From Mycobacterium numidiamassiliense (GTDB taxonomy: Bacteria; Actinomycetota; Actinomycetes; Mycobacteriales; Mycobacteriaceae), in contig NZ_FUEZ01000004.1 of assembly GCF_900157365.1 (NCBI RefSeq), positions 3,025,066 through 3,089,065 of the forward strand: a stretch of 64,000 nt of DNA, in the 5' to 3' direction. Under the pieces are notes generated by a model. It saw only the letters and a program-made list of their open reading frames with translations, made no database searches and was not told the DNA's origin. This document shows positions 1 through 7,259 of the stretch, in pieces. The translations under genes and the position numbers were made by a program. The stretch's first letter is position 1; the number at the start of each line of letters is the position of its first letter.

Positions 1-1
1 C

Positions 2-568
2 GAGAAGCTGATCGTGGCGCTGCCGTTGAACACCTCCGGTGTCGTGCTCGGCGACCACTTCGCGCTGCTGGCAATGGGTAGCACGGCGTCGTCGTATCTC
101 AAACTGCACGAAGCGTTTGTCGCATCCGAGCAGGTGTTGTCCACCGACTTCCTGCCGTTCCTGAACACGGTACGTCCCACCTTTCTCGTCCTGCAGTCGG
201 CGATGTGCCTCGGGCTGACGACAACCACCCTTGCTCAAAGCCGGCTCGGACTGGCCGGGGTGAACGCGGTGTTCACCGACGAGGTCGAGGAAGTCGCAGC
301 TGGGCTCGCGGCAGCGCAGGAGGCGTTGGCGAGCGCGGCGGCGGCGGTGGGCGGGCGACAGCCGCCCAGTAAGAAGGAGTTGCTGACGCTTCGGCTCGCA
401 TCGGCTGAGATCGCGAGTGCCAGTGCCGCATTGGAGATTAGGACGGCGGGCGGCAAGGGGTACGCGAGCCGGACGCCGGCTAGCCGGCGTTATCGCGAAG
501 CCGCGTTCATTCCGGTTCAATCGCCGTCAGAGGCTCAATTGCGTTGGGAACTCAGTCGATGCCAGTGA
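2..568 (+). CDS. Acyl-CoA dehydrogenase-like flavoprotein, C-terminal part (5' end outside window)
   Basis: The reading frame is open from the first bases of the window, so the gene starts upstream. The visible ~189 residues are mostly helical and end in a segment containing GGKGYASRTPASRRYREA, which resembles the C-terminal flavin/substrate region of acyl-CoA dehydrogenases, where a Gly-Gly-x-Gly-Tyr turn is typical. Such enzymes oxidise acyl-CoA thioesters, or related substrates in the monooxygenase branch, using FAD in the cytoplasm. The catalytic base region is not in view, so substrate class cannot be judged. It ends 19 bases before the likely start of the sigma factor gene and may be co-transcribed with it. 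Family assignment is moderately sure; specificity is unknown. Confidence 0.55.
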   Translation, partial: EKLIVALPLNTSGVVLGDHFALLAMGSTASSYLKLHEAFVASEQVLSTDFLPFLNTVRPTFLVLQSAMCLGLTTTTLAQSRLGLAGVNAVFTDEVEEVAAGLAAAQEALASAAAAVGGRQPPSKKELLTLRLASAEIASASAALEIRTAGGKGYASRTPASRRYREAAFIPVQSPSEAQLRWELSRCQ

Positions 569-587
569 GCGTCGGCCTGGGCCGACG

Positions 588-1226
588 GTGACTTCGGAGA
601 CGTCCGGCACGTCGTCACCCGAAGGTCCTGAACCTGCGGCCGAGCAATCGGTAGGCGGCATTGCGCTGAGTAGCTTGGTGCGTGATTTTCATCGGCCGAT
701 GCTCAATTTCGCTCGCACCATGGTGAATTCACCGGCATTGGCCGAAGAGGCGGTGCAAGAGGCATGGGTGCAGGTTTTGCAGTCGTCGAATTCGTTTGAA
801 GGACGGTCATCAGTGGCTACCTGGCTGTTCGCCATCGTCAAGAACACCGCCTCGCGCCACCGACGGCGTGAGTCGCGCATCCGCGAGCATGAAGTGCTGG
901 CCGCCGGTGACGATGCCATCGAGCCGCTCTCGGGTCGCATGCACCCGGCCGGACACCCTGACGCCGGGCACTGGAGCGTCCCGCCGTCGCGGCGATTTCT
1001 CCCCGAAGACCGAACCGTCGCAGCCGAACTCGTCGGGTATCTGCGCGCGGCGTTGGATGCGTTGCCGGCGCGGCAACGTCAGCTGGTGATCCTTCGCGAC
1101 CTCGTCGGCGCCTCGGGGGAAGAGGCGGCGTCGATCCTGGAACTGTCCGCCGAGGCGCAGCGCGCCCTGCTTTACCGCGCCCGGGGGAACCTGCGTAACG
1201 AACTGGAGAAGGTCTACCAACGATGA
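588..1226 (+). CDS. ECF-type RNA polymerase sigma factor (sigma-70 family, group 4)
   Basis: About 212 residues. Region 2 is visible as AEEAVQEAWVQVLQ followed by FEGRSSVATWLFAIVKNTA and a basic run (SRHRRR). Region 4 contains LDALPARQRQLVILRDL and a recognition helix ending RALLYRARGNLR. ECF factors direct RNA polymerase to stress promoters. The frame is open much further upstream, inside the preceding gene, so I chose GTG 588, the first plausible start after that gene's stop; the Shine-Dalgarno is weak, so the start is uncertain. The 3' end overlaps the next gene by ATGA, which encodes a zinc-finger protein, the usual sigma/anti-sigma layout. The linker between regions 2 and 4 is rather long and rich in Pro, His and Arg. 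Confidence 0.85.
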   Translation: MTSETSGTSSPEGPEPAAEQSVGGIALSSLVRDFHRPMLNFARTMVNSPALAEEAVQEAWVQVLQSSNSFEGRSSVATWLFAIVKNTASRHRRRESRIREHEVLAAGDDAIEPLSGRMHPAGHPDAGHWSVPPSRRFLPEDRTVAAELVGYLRAALDALPARQRQLVILRDLVGASGEEAASILELSAEAQRALLYRARGNLRNELEKVYQR

Positions 1227-1492
1227 CTATTTACGACAACACCGTTCCGGCGATCGATTGCGTCGATTTTGTTCGACTCGTCGACGACCTTGTCGACTCC
1301 GACCCACAGCAGTGGGGAGCCATCGTGGCAAAGCATCTCGAGGAATGCCCTCCGTGCCTGACTTACCTGCAGCAGATGCTCGATCTCAAAGTCCTGCTCA
1401 ATCATGTCTTCGACGGCGACAGGCTCACCGACGACGACATCGCGGGGGTGTTGAGCGCCATCAAGACCCTCAGGAACGACCGCGACAGGTAG
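1223..1492 (+). CDS. Zinc-finger anti-sigma factor (ZAS type)
   Basis: 89 residues. A HxxxCxxC signature lies at His38, Cys42 and Cys45 (KHLEECPPC), the hallmark of zinc-associated anti-sigma factors of the RsrA/RseC/ChrR kind. The helical N-terminal part would hold the cognate ECF sigma factor. No membrane segment is visible, so it is a soluble cytoplasmic regulator. The ATG overlaps the sigma factor stop (ATGA), implying translational coupling and matched stoichiometry. By analogy with redox-sensing ZAS proteins, the Cys pair could release the sigma factor on oxidation; that is inference. Confidence 0.82.
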   Translation: MTIYDNTVPAIDCVDFVRLVDDLVDSDPQQWGAIVAKHLEECPPCLTYLQQMLDLKVLLNHVFDGDRLTDDDIAGVLSAIKTLRNDRDR

Positions 1493-1497
1493 ATCTC

Positions 1498-1517
1498 GAA
1501 GGCACTGAAGTCCCGAC
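1498..1517. promoter_or_regulatory. DosR-like box 1 upstream of universal stress gene
   Basis: GAAGGCACTGAAGTCCCGAC matches 14 of 20 positions of the published DosR consensus TTSGGGACTWWAGTCCCSAA and fits the palindromic core GGGNCNNNNGNCCC with one mismatch. It lies 22 bases (about two helical turns) before a second box, as at many two-box DosR promoters. Confidence 0.55.
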
Positions 1518-1519
1518 GC

Positions 1520-1539
1520 TTGGGGACTAAAGCCTCACG
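1520..1539. promoter_or_regulatory. DosR-like box 2 upstream of universal stress gene
   Basis: TTGGGGACTAAAGCCTCACG matches 15 of 20 positions of the DosR consensus, with the left 13 positions perfect. It ends 51 bases before the start codon at 1591, a sensible distance for an activator box. Confidence 0.65.
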
Positions 1540-1590
1540 ACCGACGCCATCGCCGGCTTGTAGCGTTGCTCCTGACGAAGGGAGAACGAA

Positions 1591-2475
1591 ATGTCCGTAA
1601 CGGGAAAGCATCTCGGAATTGTCGTCGCGGCCGACGGCTCGCCGGCCTCGGATGCGGCAATCTGTTGGGCAGCACGCGACGCGGCAATGCGAAGCATCCC
1701 GCTGACCATTGTTCACGCGGTGGTCACCCCCATGGCGACCTGGCCGCCGGTTCCATACCCGGATTCCTTGCTGGTGGGGCTGGAGGACGAAGGTCGCAAG
1801 ATCGTCGCGCACGCAGTCAAGATCGCCGACGAGTCGATGCCGGTTGACGCGAAAGCCGCCGTCACCACCAAACTCATCTATTCGACCCCGGCGCTTGCGT
1901 TGGTCAAAATGTCCGACGAGGCGGAGTTGATCGTGGTCGGCAGCTCTGGACACGGAATGCTGGCCCGAGGTCTGCTGGGTTCGGTTAGCTCGAGCGTGGT
2001 GCACCATGCCAATTGTCCCGTCGCGGTCATTCGCGACGAGGATCCGTTGATGCCGGATCCGCAGCACGCCCCCGTCCTGGTGGGGATCGACGGATCGCCG
2101 GCTTCTGAGCTCGCGACGGCCATCGCGTTCGACGAGGCTTCCCGTCGTGGCGTCGATCTGTTGGCCCTGCACGCATGGAGTGACGTCGCGGTGATGGATA
2201 TTTCGGGACTGGACTGGTCTGGGGTAGAGGCCGAAGCCGAGCGCAGTCTGGCCGAGAGCCTGGCAGGCTGGCAGGAACGCTATCCCGACGTCAAGGTGCA
2301 CCGACTGATCGTGCGCGATCGACCCGCACGGCAGCTCGTGGAGCAGTCAGAGAAGGCGCAGCTTGTCGTCGTGGGCAGTCACGGTCGCGGCGGCTTGAGC
2401 GCGATGCTGGGCTCGGTCAGCAACAGCGTCCTGCACTCCGTGCGGATGCCGCTCATCGTCGCCCGGCCGGCGTAG
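1591..2475 (+). CDS. Universal stress protein, tandem Usp domains (Rv2005c/Rv2623 type)
   Basis: 294 residues with two Usp domains, about 8-147 and 154-294, each starting with a beta strand and (A/G)xDGSPAS. The ATP-binding signature Gx2Gx9GS is intact in domain 1 (GSSGHGMLARGLLGS). In domain 2 it is one residue short (GSHGRGGLSAMLGS), unlike the homologue at 60201-61109, which has nine spacer residues; this may weaken nucleotide binding in that lobe. Mycobacterial tandem Usp proteins bind ATP and are strongly induced in hypoxia through DosR. Two DosR-like boxes lie just upstream, and GAAGGGAGA precedes the ATG. The 3' end overlaps the convergent FAD hydroxylase gene by 129 bases. Confidence 0.93.
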   Translation: MSVTGKHLGIVVAADGSPASDAAICWAARDAAMRSIPLTIVHAVVTPMATWPPVPYPDSLLVGLEDEGRKIVAHAVKIADESMPVDAKAAVTTKLIYSTPALALVKMSDEAELIVVGSSGHGMLARGLLGSVSSSVVHHANCPVAVIRDEDPLMPDPQHAPVLVGIDGSPASELATAIAFDEASRRGVDLLALHAWSDVAVMDISGLDWSGVEAEAERSLAESLAGWQERYPDVKVHRLIVRDRPARQLVEQSEKAQLVVVGSHGRGGLSAMLGSVSNSVLHSVRMPLIVARPA

Positions 2476-3981
2476 GAGCTGAGCGGCCCGCGCGCACAAT
2501 GTCGCAACGTCGCGTCCGGCGCACATCACCGTTCGGTCCGGACGCACCAAGACGGCCGTAGCGGCGCCCCGGCGCAGCCATCTCGCCAGCGGGCTGCCTG
2601 GGTGAGCGACCAACACGACGGCGCCGAGGTGCCGCAGTGTCATGTCGTCGGTGGGCGGCGGGCGGTGCAGAGCGATCAGGGCGAAGCCGCCGCCGAGGGC
2701 GTCATCGAGCCGTTGGCCGTCTGGAAGCAAGGGATTCGGGCACAGCGTGCCCGGGAGGCGATGTGACCGAAGGGATTTGGACACCAGCGCCGACGCATTC
2801 AGTGGCGGTGTCGCGGAATCGACGACCTTGTCGCGCACGCCGGGAATCAGCCGCAGCCGGGGCAGCACCAGGCGGCGGATCAGGTCACCGGGCCGGCCTC
2901 CCTGGGTCATGGCCCGGCCGACGTTCAATGCCAGCCGGATCATGAGAAGGGTGTGCGGTTTCCGTTCCTGCTCATAGCTTTCCAGGATGTCGGCGGCAAG
3001 GGTGCCGTGGCAGACGGCGGCGATTTTCCAGGCGAGGTTCATCGCATCGCGGATGCCTGCCCCCATGCCTTGACCGACGAATGGGGGAGTGAGGTGGGCC
3101 GCGTCGCCCAGAAGAAACGTGTTCCCCCGACGCCACCGGTCGGCGATCTGTGCGCGAAATGTGTACTCGGTCACGCGCTGCACAGTCAGTTCGCTGTCCG
3201 GTACCTGTGTGGTCCACGGCGAGATCAGTGAACGCAGGGCGGTCAACGACGCGAATTGGTCGGCACTTTCGCCGGCCAGCAGTTGAAACTCCCAGCGGTA
3301 GCGGGTCGGTCCGATCCGCATATAGGTGCCCGCGCGCTCCGGGTCGCATACTTGATGCACGCCGTCCCACTGACGCAGGTCGGCCTCGCTGGACACGTCA
3401 GCGACAAGCCAGCGCTGCTCAAAGTTCAAATCCCGCATCGAAGAGCCGATCTGGGCGCGTACGGTGCTGTTGGCGCCGTCGCAGCCCAGCACGTAATCGG
3501 CGTCGACCTCGTGCAGCTGGCCGCCTCCGCGGTCGGTATACGTGACCCGCACCCGGCCTTCACGGTCGGCGACCGCGATCACCTCGGCGTTACCGCGCAA
3601 TTGGACGTTCGGGTAGCGCGAGAGATTGGCACGCAGCAGCGTCTCCAGCTCCGGTTGATCGAACATGTTGGCCTGCGGGAAGCCGTTGTCGCTGCGCGAG
3701 GTGTCGCGGGTGAATTCGGCAAGCACCCGCGACCGCCGATCGAGCAGCCGCAAACCCAACGTGGGCCGCGAAATCACGGCGAACTCGTCGGCGATGCCGA
3801 GACGGGCGATGACGCGGTAGATCTCGTCGTCCAGGTGCACCGCGCGTGGCTGCGGATACACGCCGGTCCAGCGGTCGAGTAAGACACAGTCCACGCCGTA
3901 TTGGGCGAGCAGGGTGGCGGCAGTGACACCGGTCGGTCCGGCGCCGACGATGACGACCCGCCCAACGGCACGACCACTCAC
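2347..3981 (-). CDS. FAD-dependent aromatic hydroxylase (MhpA/PheA class A flavoprotein monooxygenase)
   Basis: 544 residues. The N-terminal Rossmann dinucleotide fold is VVIVGAGPTGVTAATLLAQYG, and the second FAD motif is GNTFLLGDAAHLTPPFVGQGMGAG near residue 290; both are hallmarks of class A NAD(P)H-dependent aromatic hydroxylases such as 3-(3-hydroxyphenyl)propionate hydroxylase. It would add a hydroxyl to a phenolic substrate to give a catechol. It is the last gene of an operon with a ring-cleaving dioxygenase and an FAH-family hydrolase; its ATG overlaps the preceding stop (ATGA). The C-terminal ~40 residues after LLRRPG are unlike the rest of the family and are read antisense to the Usp gene, so the native stop may have been lost. 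Exact substrate unknown. Confidence 0.85.
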   Translation of the reverse strand: MSGRAVGRVVIVGAGPTGVTAATLLAQYGVDCVLLDRWTGVYPQPRAVHLDDEIYRVIARLGIADEFAVISRPTLGLRLLDRRSRVLAEFTRDTSRSDNGFPQANMFDQPELETLLRANLSRYPNVQLRGNAEVIAVADREGRVRVTYTDRGGGQLHEVDADYVLGCDGANSTVRAQIGSSMRDLNFEQRWLVADVSSEADLRQWDGVHQVCDPERAGTYMRIGPTRYRWEFQLLAGESADQFASLTALRSLISPWTTQVPDSELTVQRVTEYTFRAQIADRWRRGNTFLLGDAAHLTPPFVGQGMGAGIRDAMNLAWKIAAVCHGTLAADILESYEQERKPHTLLMIRLALNVGRAMTQGGRPGDLIRRLVLPRLRLIPGVRDKVVDSATPPLNASALVSKSLRSHRLPGTLCPNPLLPDGQRLDDALGGGFALIALHRPPPTDDMTLRHLGAVVLVAHPGSPLARWLRRGAATAVLVRPDRTVMCAGRDVATLCARAAQLLRRPGDDERHPHGVQDAVADRAQHRAQAAATVTAHDDKLRLL

Positions 3982-4916
3982 GCGAATCTGATTGCGGTGC
4001 GCTGGGTTCCGAGATCGATCACTCCGTCATCGGTGGCCACCGACGCCTCCACGATGTCACCGTGTCGCAGGTAACGCGGGTTGCGGGCCTGGCCCGAGAA
4101 GAACAGCTTCCACTTGAGCGCGGGCGGCAAGAGGTTGCCCGCGATGGCCAACGGTTTCGGCGGGGCGCTGAGCGCAGTGCCGACCGGCGTGCCGGTCAGA
4201 ATCAGATCGCCCGGGGCGAGTTCTTGAAAGCGGGTGAGCGACTGCAGCGCCTGCAGCGGCCGATACAGCATGTCGCCCTCGACGAGCGCGTTCTGCCGCT
4301 CGGCACCGCTCACGCTCAGTCGTAGCCGTAGATCGCCGAACCGCTTGAGTTCGTCGGGCGTCAGCAGCACCAGATCCGGCCCGACGGGGGTGAAGGTGGG
4401 GTAGGACTTCGCCTCGTAGAACTGGGTCTGCGGCAGCTGGATGTCGCGAGCGGACACGTCGTTGGTGACGACCAGTCCGGCAATAAACTCGCTCAGGTTA
4501 TCCTCGGAAATGGTTGCCCCGACTGGGATTGCGCGCCCGATCACCAGCCCGATCTCCACCTCGTAGTCGAGCAATGTGACGTGATTGGGCTTGACGATGT
4601 CGTCGAATGGGCCGGTGATCGACGCCGAGGCCTTGCGGAAGAACGTCAGCGGAACCGACGCCGGGTCCATTCCGGCGTCTTTGACGTGCGACGTGAAGTT
4701 GGTCATCTGCGCCACTACCCGGCACGGCCTGGTCACCGGTGACAACAGCTCCAGAGTGTCCACCGCGACGGTCTCGACCGCGGCGGTGGCGGCGTCGATC
4801 GCGGCCCGGTCGGACAGCAGTGCACCGGTCGTGGTCGCGGTCGTGTCAATCTTGGCGGCGCCGGCTGGGGTCCTGACCCACCATGCATCAGCAGTGTGCA
4901 ACACGGAAATGGTCAT
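3978..4916 (-). CDS. Fumarylacetoacetate hydrolase family protein (ring-fission product hydrolase or isomerase)
   Basis: 312 residues. The FAH-fold metal site is visible: DYEVEIGLVIGRAI supplies the acidic ligands, followed by VTNDVSARDIQ and the typical LILTGTPVGTALS near residue 245. Family members hydrolyse or isomerise 2-keto-enoic acids produced after aromatic meta-cleavage. It sits between the extradiol dioxygenase and the FAD hydroxylase, with 4-base overlaps on both sides, so it probably processes their ring-fission product. The N-terminal ~70 residues form the small extra domain seen in longer family members. Hydrolase and decarboxylase/isomerase functions cannot be separated from sequence alone. 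Confidence 0.85.
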   Translation of the reverse strand: MTISVLHTADAWWVRTPAGAAKIDTTATTTGALLSDRAAIDAATAAVETVAVDTLELLSPVTRPCRVVAQMTNFTSHVKDAGMDPASVPLTFFRKASASITGPFDDIVKPNHVTLLDYEVEIGLVIGRAIPVGATISEDNLSEFIAGLVVTNDVSARDIQLPQTQFYEAKSYPTFTPVGPDLVLLTPDELKRFGDLRLRLSVSGAERQNALVEGDMLYRPLQALQSLTRFQELAPGDLILTGTPVGTALSAPPKPLAIAGNLLPPALKWKLFFSGQARNPRYLRHGDIVEASVATDDGVIDLGTQRTAIRFA

Positions 4917-6043
4917 GAGACAGCTACTTTCAGTCGGCCGAGGAGGCGGCGGCTATCGAACTCGTTGCGGTCGCGCAGCGCGCTGATCATCGAAATCAGT
5001 TCGTGGCGAGCTGATTTGAGGTCGGTTCCGAGGAAGTCTCTGGTTGCTGGAGGTCCCCACTGGGCCAAGCCGGATGCCGTGAAGGGCGCCCAGCCGGGTT
5101 CAGCGGAGTTGTCGAACAGGTCGCCGTCGGTGAAGTGCTCGACCAGGAAGCCGTCGGGATCGCGCCAGTAGTCAAAGATCTGGCTGCCCTGGATGTGCCT
5201 GCCGATTCCCCAGGAGCGCACATAGCCGTGTTCCCTGAGGTATTCGCCGCCTGCGGCCAGGGCATCGAGGTCGCTGACCTCAAACGCCGAATGCATGTAA
5301 CGGTTGGCCGGGCCCAGGGCAAGGGCCAGCGTGTGGTGATCGGCCGGTGTCGAACCCCGGTCGCAGCGAACGAAACTCATGGTCGGGCCACGGTCACGCT
5401 GGCCCGGGAAGAACAGGAAGTCGCTGACGATCATCCCCAGGTTGTCCAGATACCAGTTCAGCGTTGTGAGATAGGTGGTCGACTGCACGACCAGATGGCC
5501 GAGGCGGCGTACTCGCGCCGGAACCCGCGGGGGACGCTGGGCGGCGTTGGTGCGCCGGACGTCGTTGCCGAAGTTGAACGCGTGCGGCTGCTGTCCGGTC
5601 AGCTCCGGTAGTTCGTGCATACCGGCGACCACGCGCACCGGCATGCCGCTGGGGTCGATCAGGTCGACCGCCAGGCCGCCGATGGTTTCCGGGAGCCGCC
5701 GTGCGCGGGTGCCGAAATTGTCGGCCAGTCGCAGCACGTCGGCCTCGCCGCCGGCCCGAAACGCCGCACCCGCAAATCGAGTCCGGGGCCCACGGCGCAC
5801 GAGCACACACGGTCGGCCCGCCGCGGTGCCGCGCAAGTGGAGACCATCGCGGCCGTGCTCCTCGGTGTGAAAGCCGAATGCCCGCGCGAACGCCTCGGTG
5901 CGCACCAGGTCCGGCTTTTCGAACTCCAGCCAGGCGATGTCGACGACCTTGATCACCGGATTGCGCGACCGGTCGGGGTGGTCGCCGGGCAGCGCCCCCT
6001 GCTCGCTGTGCCCGTCGCGGTGCCCGTTTCTGGTTTGAGTCAT
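4913..6043 (-). CDS. Extradiol ring-cleavage dioxygenase, VOC family (two-domain type I)
   Basis: About 376 residues from ATG 6043, chosen because GGGAG sits 7 bases upstream; the frame extends 15 codons further without a Shine-Dalgarno. Two vicinal-oxygen-chelate modules are present. The second carries the usual Fe(II) triad: His in LGHLVVQST, His in YMHSAFEVSDL and Glu in DGFLVEHFTDGD. Such enzymes cleave catechols next to the hydroxyls. It is the first gene of the operon with the FAH-family and hydroxylase genes, divergent from a TetR gene, with paired palindromic operators in between. The N-terminus carries an odd ~25-residue Gly/His/Asp-rich tail before the first domain. Confidence 0.83.
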   Translation of the reverse strand: MTQTRNGHRDGHSEQGALPGDHPDRSRNPVIKVVDIAWLEFEKPDLVRTEAFARAFGFHTEEHGRDGLHLRGTAAGRPCVLVRRGPRTRFAGAAFRAGGEADVLRLADNFGTRARRLPETIGGLAVDLIDPSGMPVRVVAGMHELPELTGQQPHAFNFGNDVRRTNAAQRPPRVPARVRRLGHLVVQSTTYLTTLNWYLDNLGMIVSDFLFFPGQRDRGPTMSFVRCDRGSTPADHHTLALALGPANRYMHSAFEVSDLDALAAGGEYLREHGYVRSWGIGRHIQGSQIFDYWRDPDGFLVEHFTDGDLFDNSAEPGWAPFTASGLAQWGPPATRDFLGTDLKSARHELISMISALRDRNEFDSRRLLGRLKVAVS

Positions 6044-6061
6044 GACCGTCTCCCAAGTAAC

Positions 6062-6075
6062 TGACGAAATCGTCA
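6062..6075. promoter_or_regulatory. Palindromic operator 1 (TetR-type) in divergent promoter region
   Basis: TGACGAAATCGTCA is a perfect 6+6 inverted repeat (TGACGA / TCGTCA) around AA. It lies 18 bases upstream of the dioxygenase ATG and is repeated almost exactly 43 bases away, so it is probably bound by the divergently encoded TetR regulator. Confidence 0.6.
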
Positions 6076-6104
6076 CATACGGGGTCACGCCCAGTCAAGG
6101 ATGC

Positions 6105-6118
6105 TGACGAAATCATCA
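6105..6118. promoter_or_regulatory. Palindromic operator 2 (TetR-type) in divergent promoter region
   Basis: TGACGAAATCATCA repeats operator 1 with a single change (TCATCA for TCGTCA). It lies 21 bases upstream of the TetR start at 6140, consistent with autoregulation. The 43-base spacing is about four helical turns, so the two sites face the same side of the DNA. Confidence 0.58.
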
Positions 6119-6139
6119 AAAGTCATCCATACTGCTCTC

Positions 6140-6793
6140 ATGAGCACGATGCCCGACGATTCCGGCGTGCCAAGCCGCTTGGAGCGGCGCAAGCAACGCA
6201 CCAGGGCGGCGCTGATCAGGGCCGCCCAGCGGCTCATCGCCGAAGGCAAACTCAACGTGCCGGTGTTGGAGATCACCCGGGCTGCCGATGTCGGGATGGG
6301 CTCGTTCTATAACCACTTCGACAGCAAGGAGGAGTTGTTCGAGGCCGCGGTCGCCGACGTGCTTGACGCACACGGGGCGATGCTGGACCGGCTCACCGAG
6401 TCGATCGACGACCCGGCCGAGACGTTCGCCACCAGCTTTCGGCTGACCGGTCGGCTATTCCGTCAGCGCCCCCAGGAGAGTGAGATCCTGCTCGCACACG
6501 GTCCGGCGCTGTTGTCGTCGGAGCGCGGCCTCGCCCCTCGCGCACTGCGCGACATCAAGGCGGGCGTCCACGCCGGCAGGTTTCACCTCGACGACCCCGC
6601 GCTTGCCCTCGCCATGGCCGGCGGCGCGCTGCTGGGTCTCGGGCAACTGCTGCGCGACGACCCGGATCGCGACGACGCGCGCGCGGCTGATCTGGTGACT
6701 GAAAACGTGCTGCAGCTCTTCGGACTCAGCGCCGACGAGGCGCGCGCGGTCTGTCGGCGCCCGCTGCCCGACGACGCGTTCGGCCACCCCTGA
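6140..6793 (+). CDS. TetR family transcriptional regulator of the ring-cleavage operon
   Basis: About 217 residues from ATG 6140 (MSTMPDDSG...); the frame runs 13 codons further upstream, but those codons overlap operator 2. The N-terminal TetR DNA-binding domain is clear: RTRAALIRAAQRLIAEGKLNV, then the helix-turn-helix with ITRAADVGMGSFYNHFDSKEELFEA. The C-terminal ligand domain is divergent. It is transcribed away from the dioxygenase operon across an interval holding two copies of one palindrome, so it most likely represses both its own gene and the operon until an aromatic ligand binds. The ligand is unknown. Confidence 0.9.
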   Translation: MSTMPDDSGVPSRLERRKQRTRAALIRAAQRLIAEGKLNVPVLEITRAADVGMGSFYNHFDSKEELFEAAVADVLDAHGAMLDRLTESIDDPAETFATSFRLTGRLFRQRPQESEILLAHGPALLSSERGLAPRALRDIKAGVHAGRFHLDDPALALAMAGGALLGLGQLLRDDPDRDDARAADLVTENVLQLFGLSADEARAVCRRPLPDDAFGHP

Positions 6794-6850
6794 GCCTGGT
6801 GCGGCGCACGTAAACCCTGTCATGTCGAGGAATACGTGGCGGTTTCAAGA

Positions 6851-7087
6851 TCAGCGATTACGGGTGTCGATGGACCACAAGGTGGCACAACCCGGGCATT
6901 GGAGGTTGACCCGCGTCGCGTGATTGCTCAACAGGTACTGCCAATGTGAACCGCAATTGCGGCTGCTGCGGCACTCCGCACACTTGTTGCGGCCCCAGTC
7001 GCAGCTGGGGCACGGCAGCCAAGCACGCCGAGAATCATCGGCATGCGGATCAATCGGCAACGCAAGTGTCACGGGTAAGCCTTCCAT
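6851..7087 (-). CDS. Small Cys-rich zinc-ribbon protein, iron-box controlled, function unknown
   Basis: 78 residues. Cysteines occur as CxxC pairs at 26/29, 36/39 and 64/67, plus Cys45 with His48, enough for two zinc ribbons or a small metal cluster. No signal peptide or membrane segment is visible. I do not recognise a characterised family. A near-consensus IdeR iron box ends 12 bases before the ATG on this strand, so transcription is probably repressed when iron is plentiful. It stands alone: convergent with the TetR gene on one side, and separated from the acyltransferase by ~170 bases on the other. A role in iron sparing, metal handling or ribosome/RNA remodelling would be speculation. 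Confidence 0.65.
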   Translation of the reverse strand: MEGLPVTLALPIDPHADDSRRAWLPCPSCDWGRNKCAECRSSRNCGSHWQYLLSNHATRVNLQCPGCATLWSIDTRNR

Positions 7088-7098
7088 GCGATCGAGCC

Positions 7099-7117
7099 TT
7101 AGGTTAGGCTACCCATA
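7099..7117. promoter_or_regulatory. IdeR-type iron box
   Basis: TTAGGTTAGGCTACCCATA matches the 19-base mycobacterial IdeR consensus TTAGGTTAGSCTAACCTAA at 16 positions, with the first 13 perfect. It lies immediately upstream of the zinc-ribbon gene; the gene on the other side has its 3' end towards the box, so the small gene is the only candidate target. Confidence 0.75.
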
Positions 7118-7259
7118 TTAACTAGGCAAACGAGTAATTACCCGGGGCCGGCGGAGGACAGCCGGGAATCAAAGGCGCACCACGAAAGGGCTGCAATAAC
7201 GGGATTCGGCGGACCGGGTGTCATCCAGCCCACCGGGTTCAGCAAGAGCCGGCGTTACT

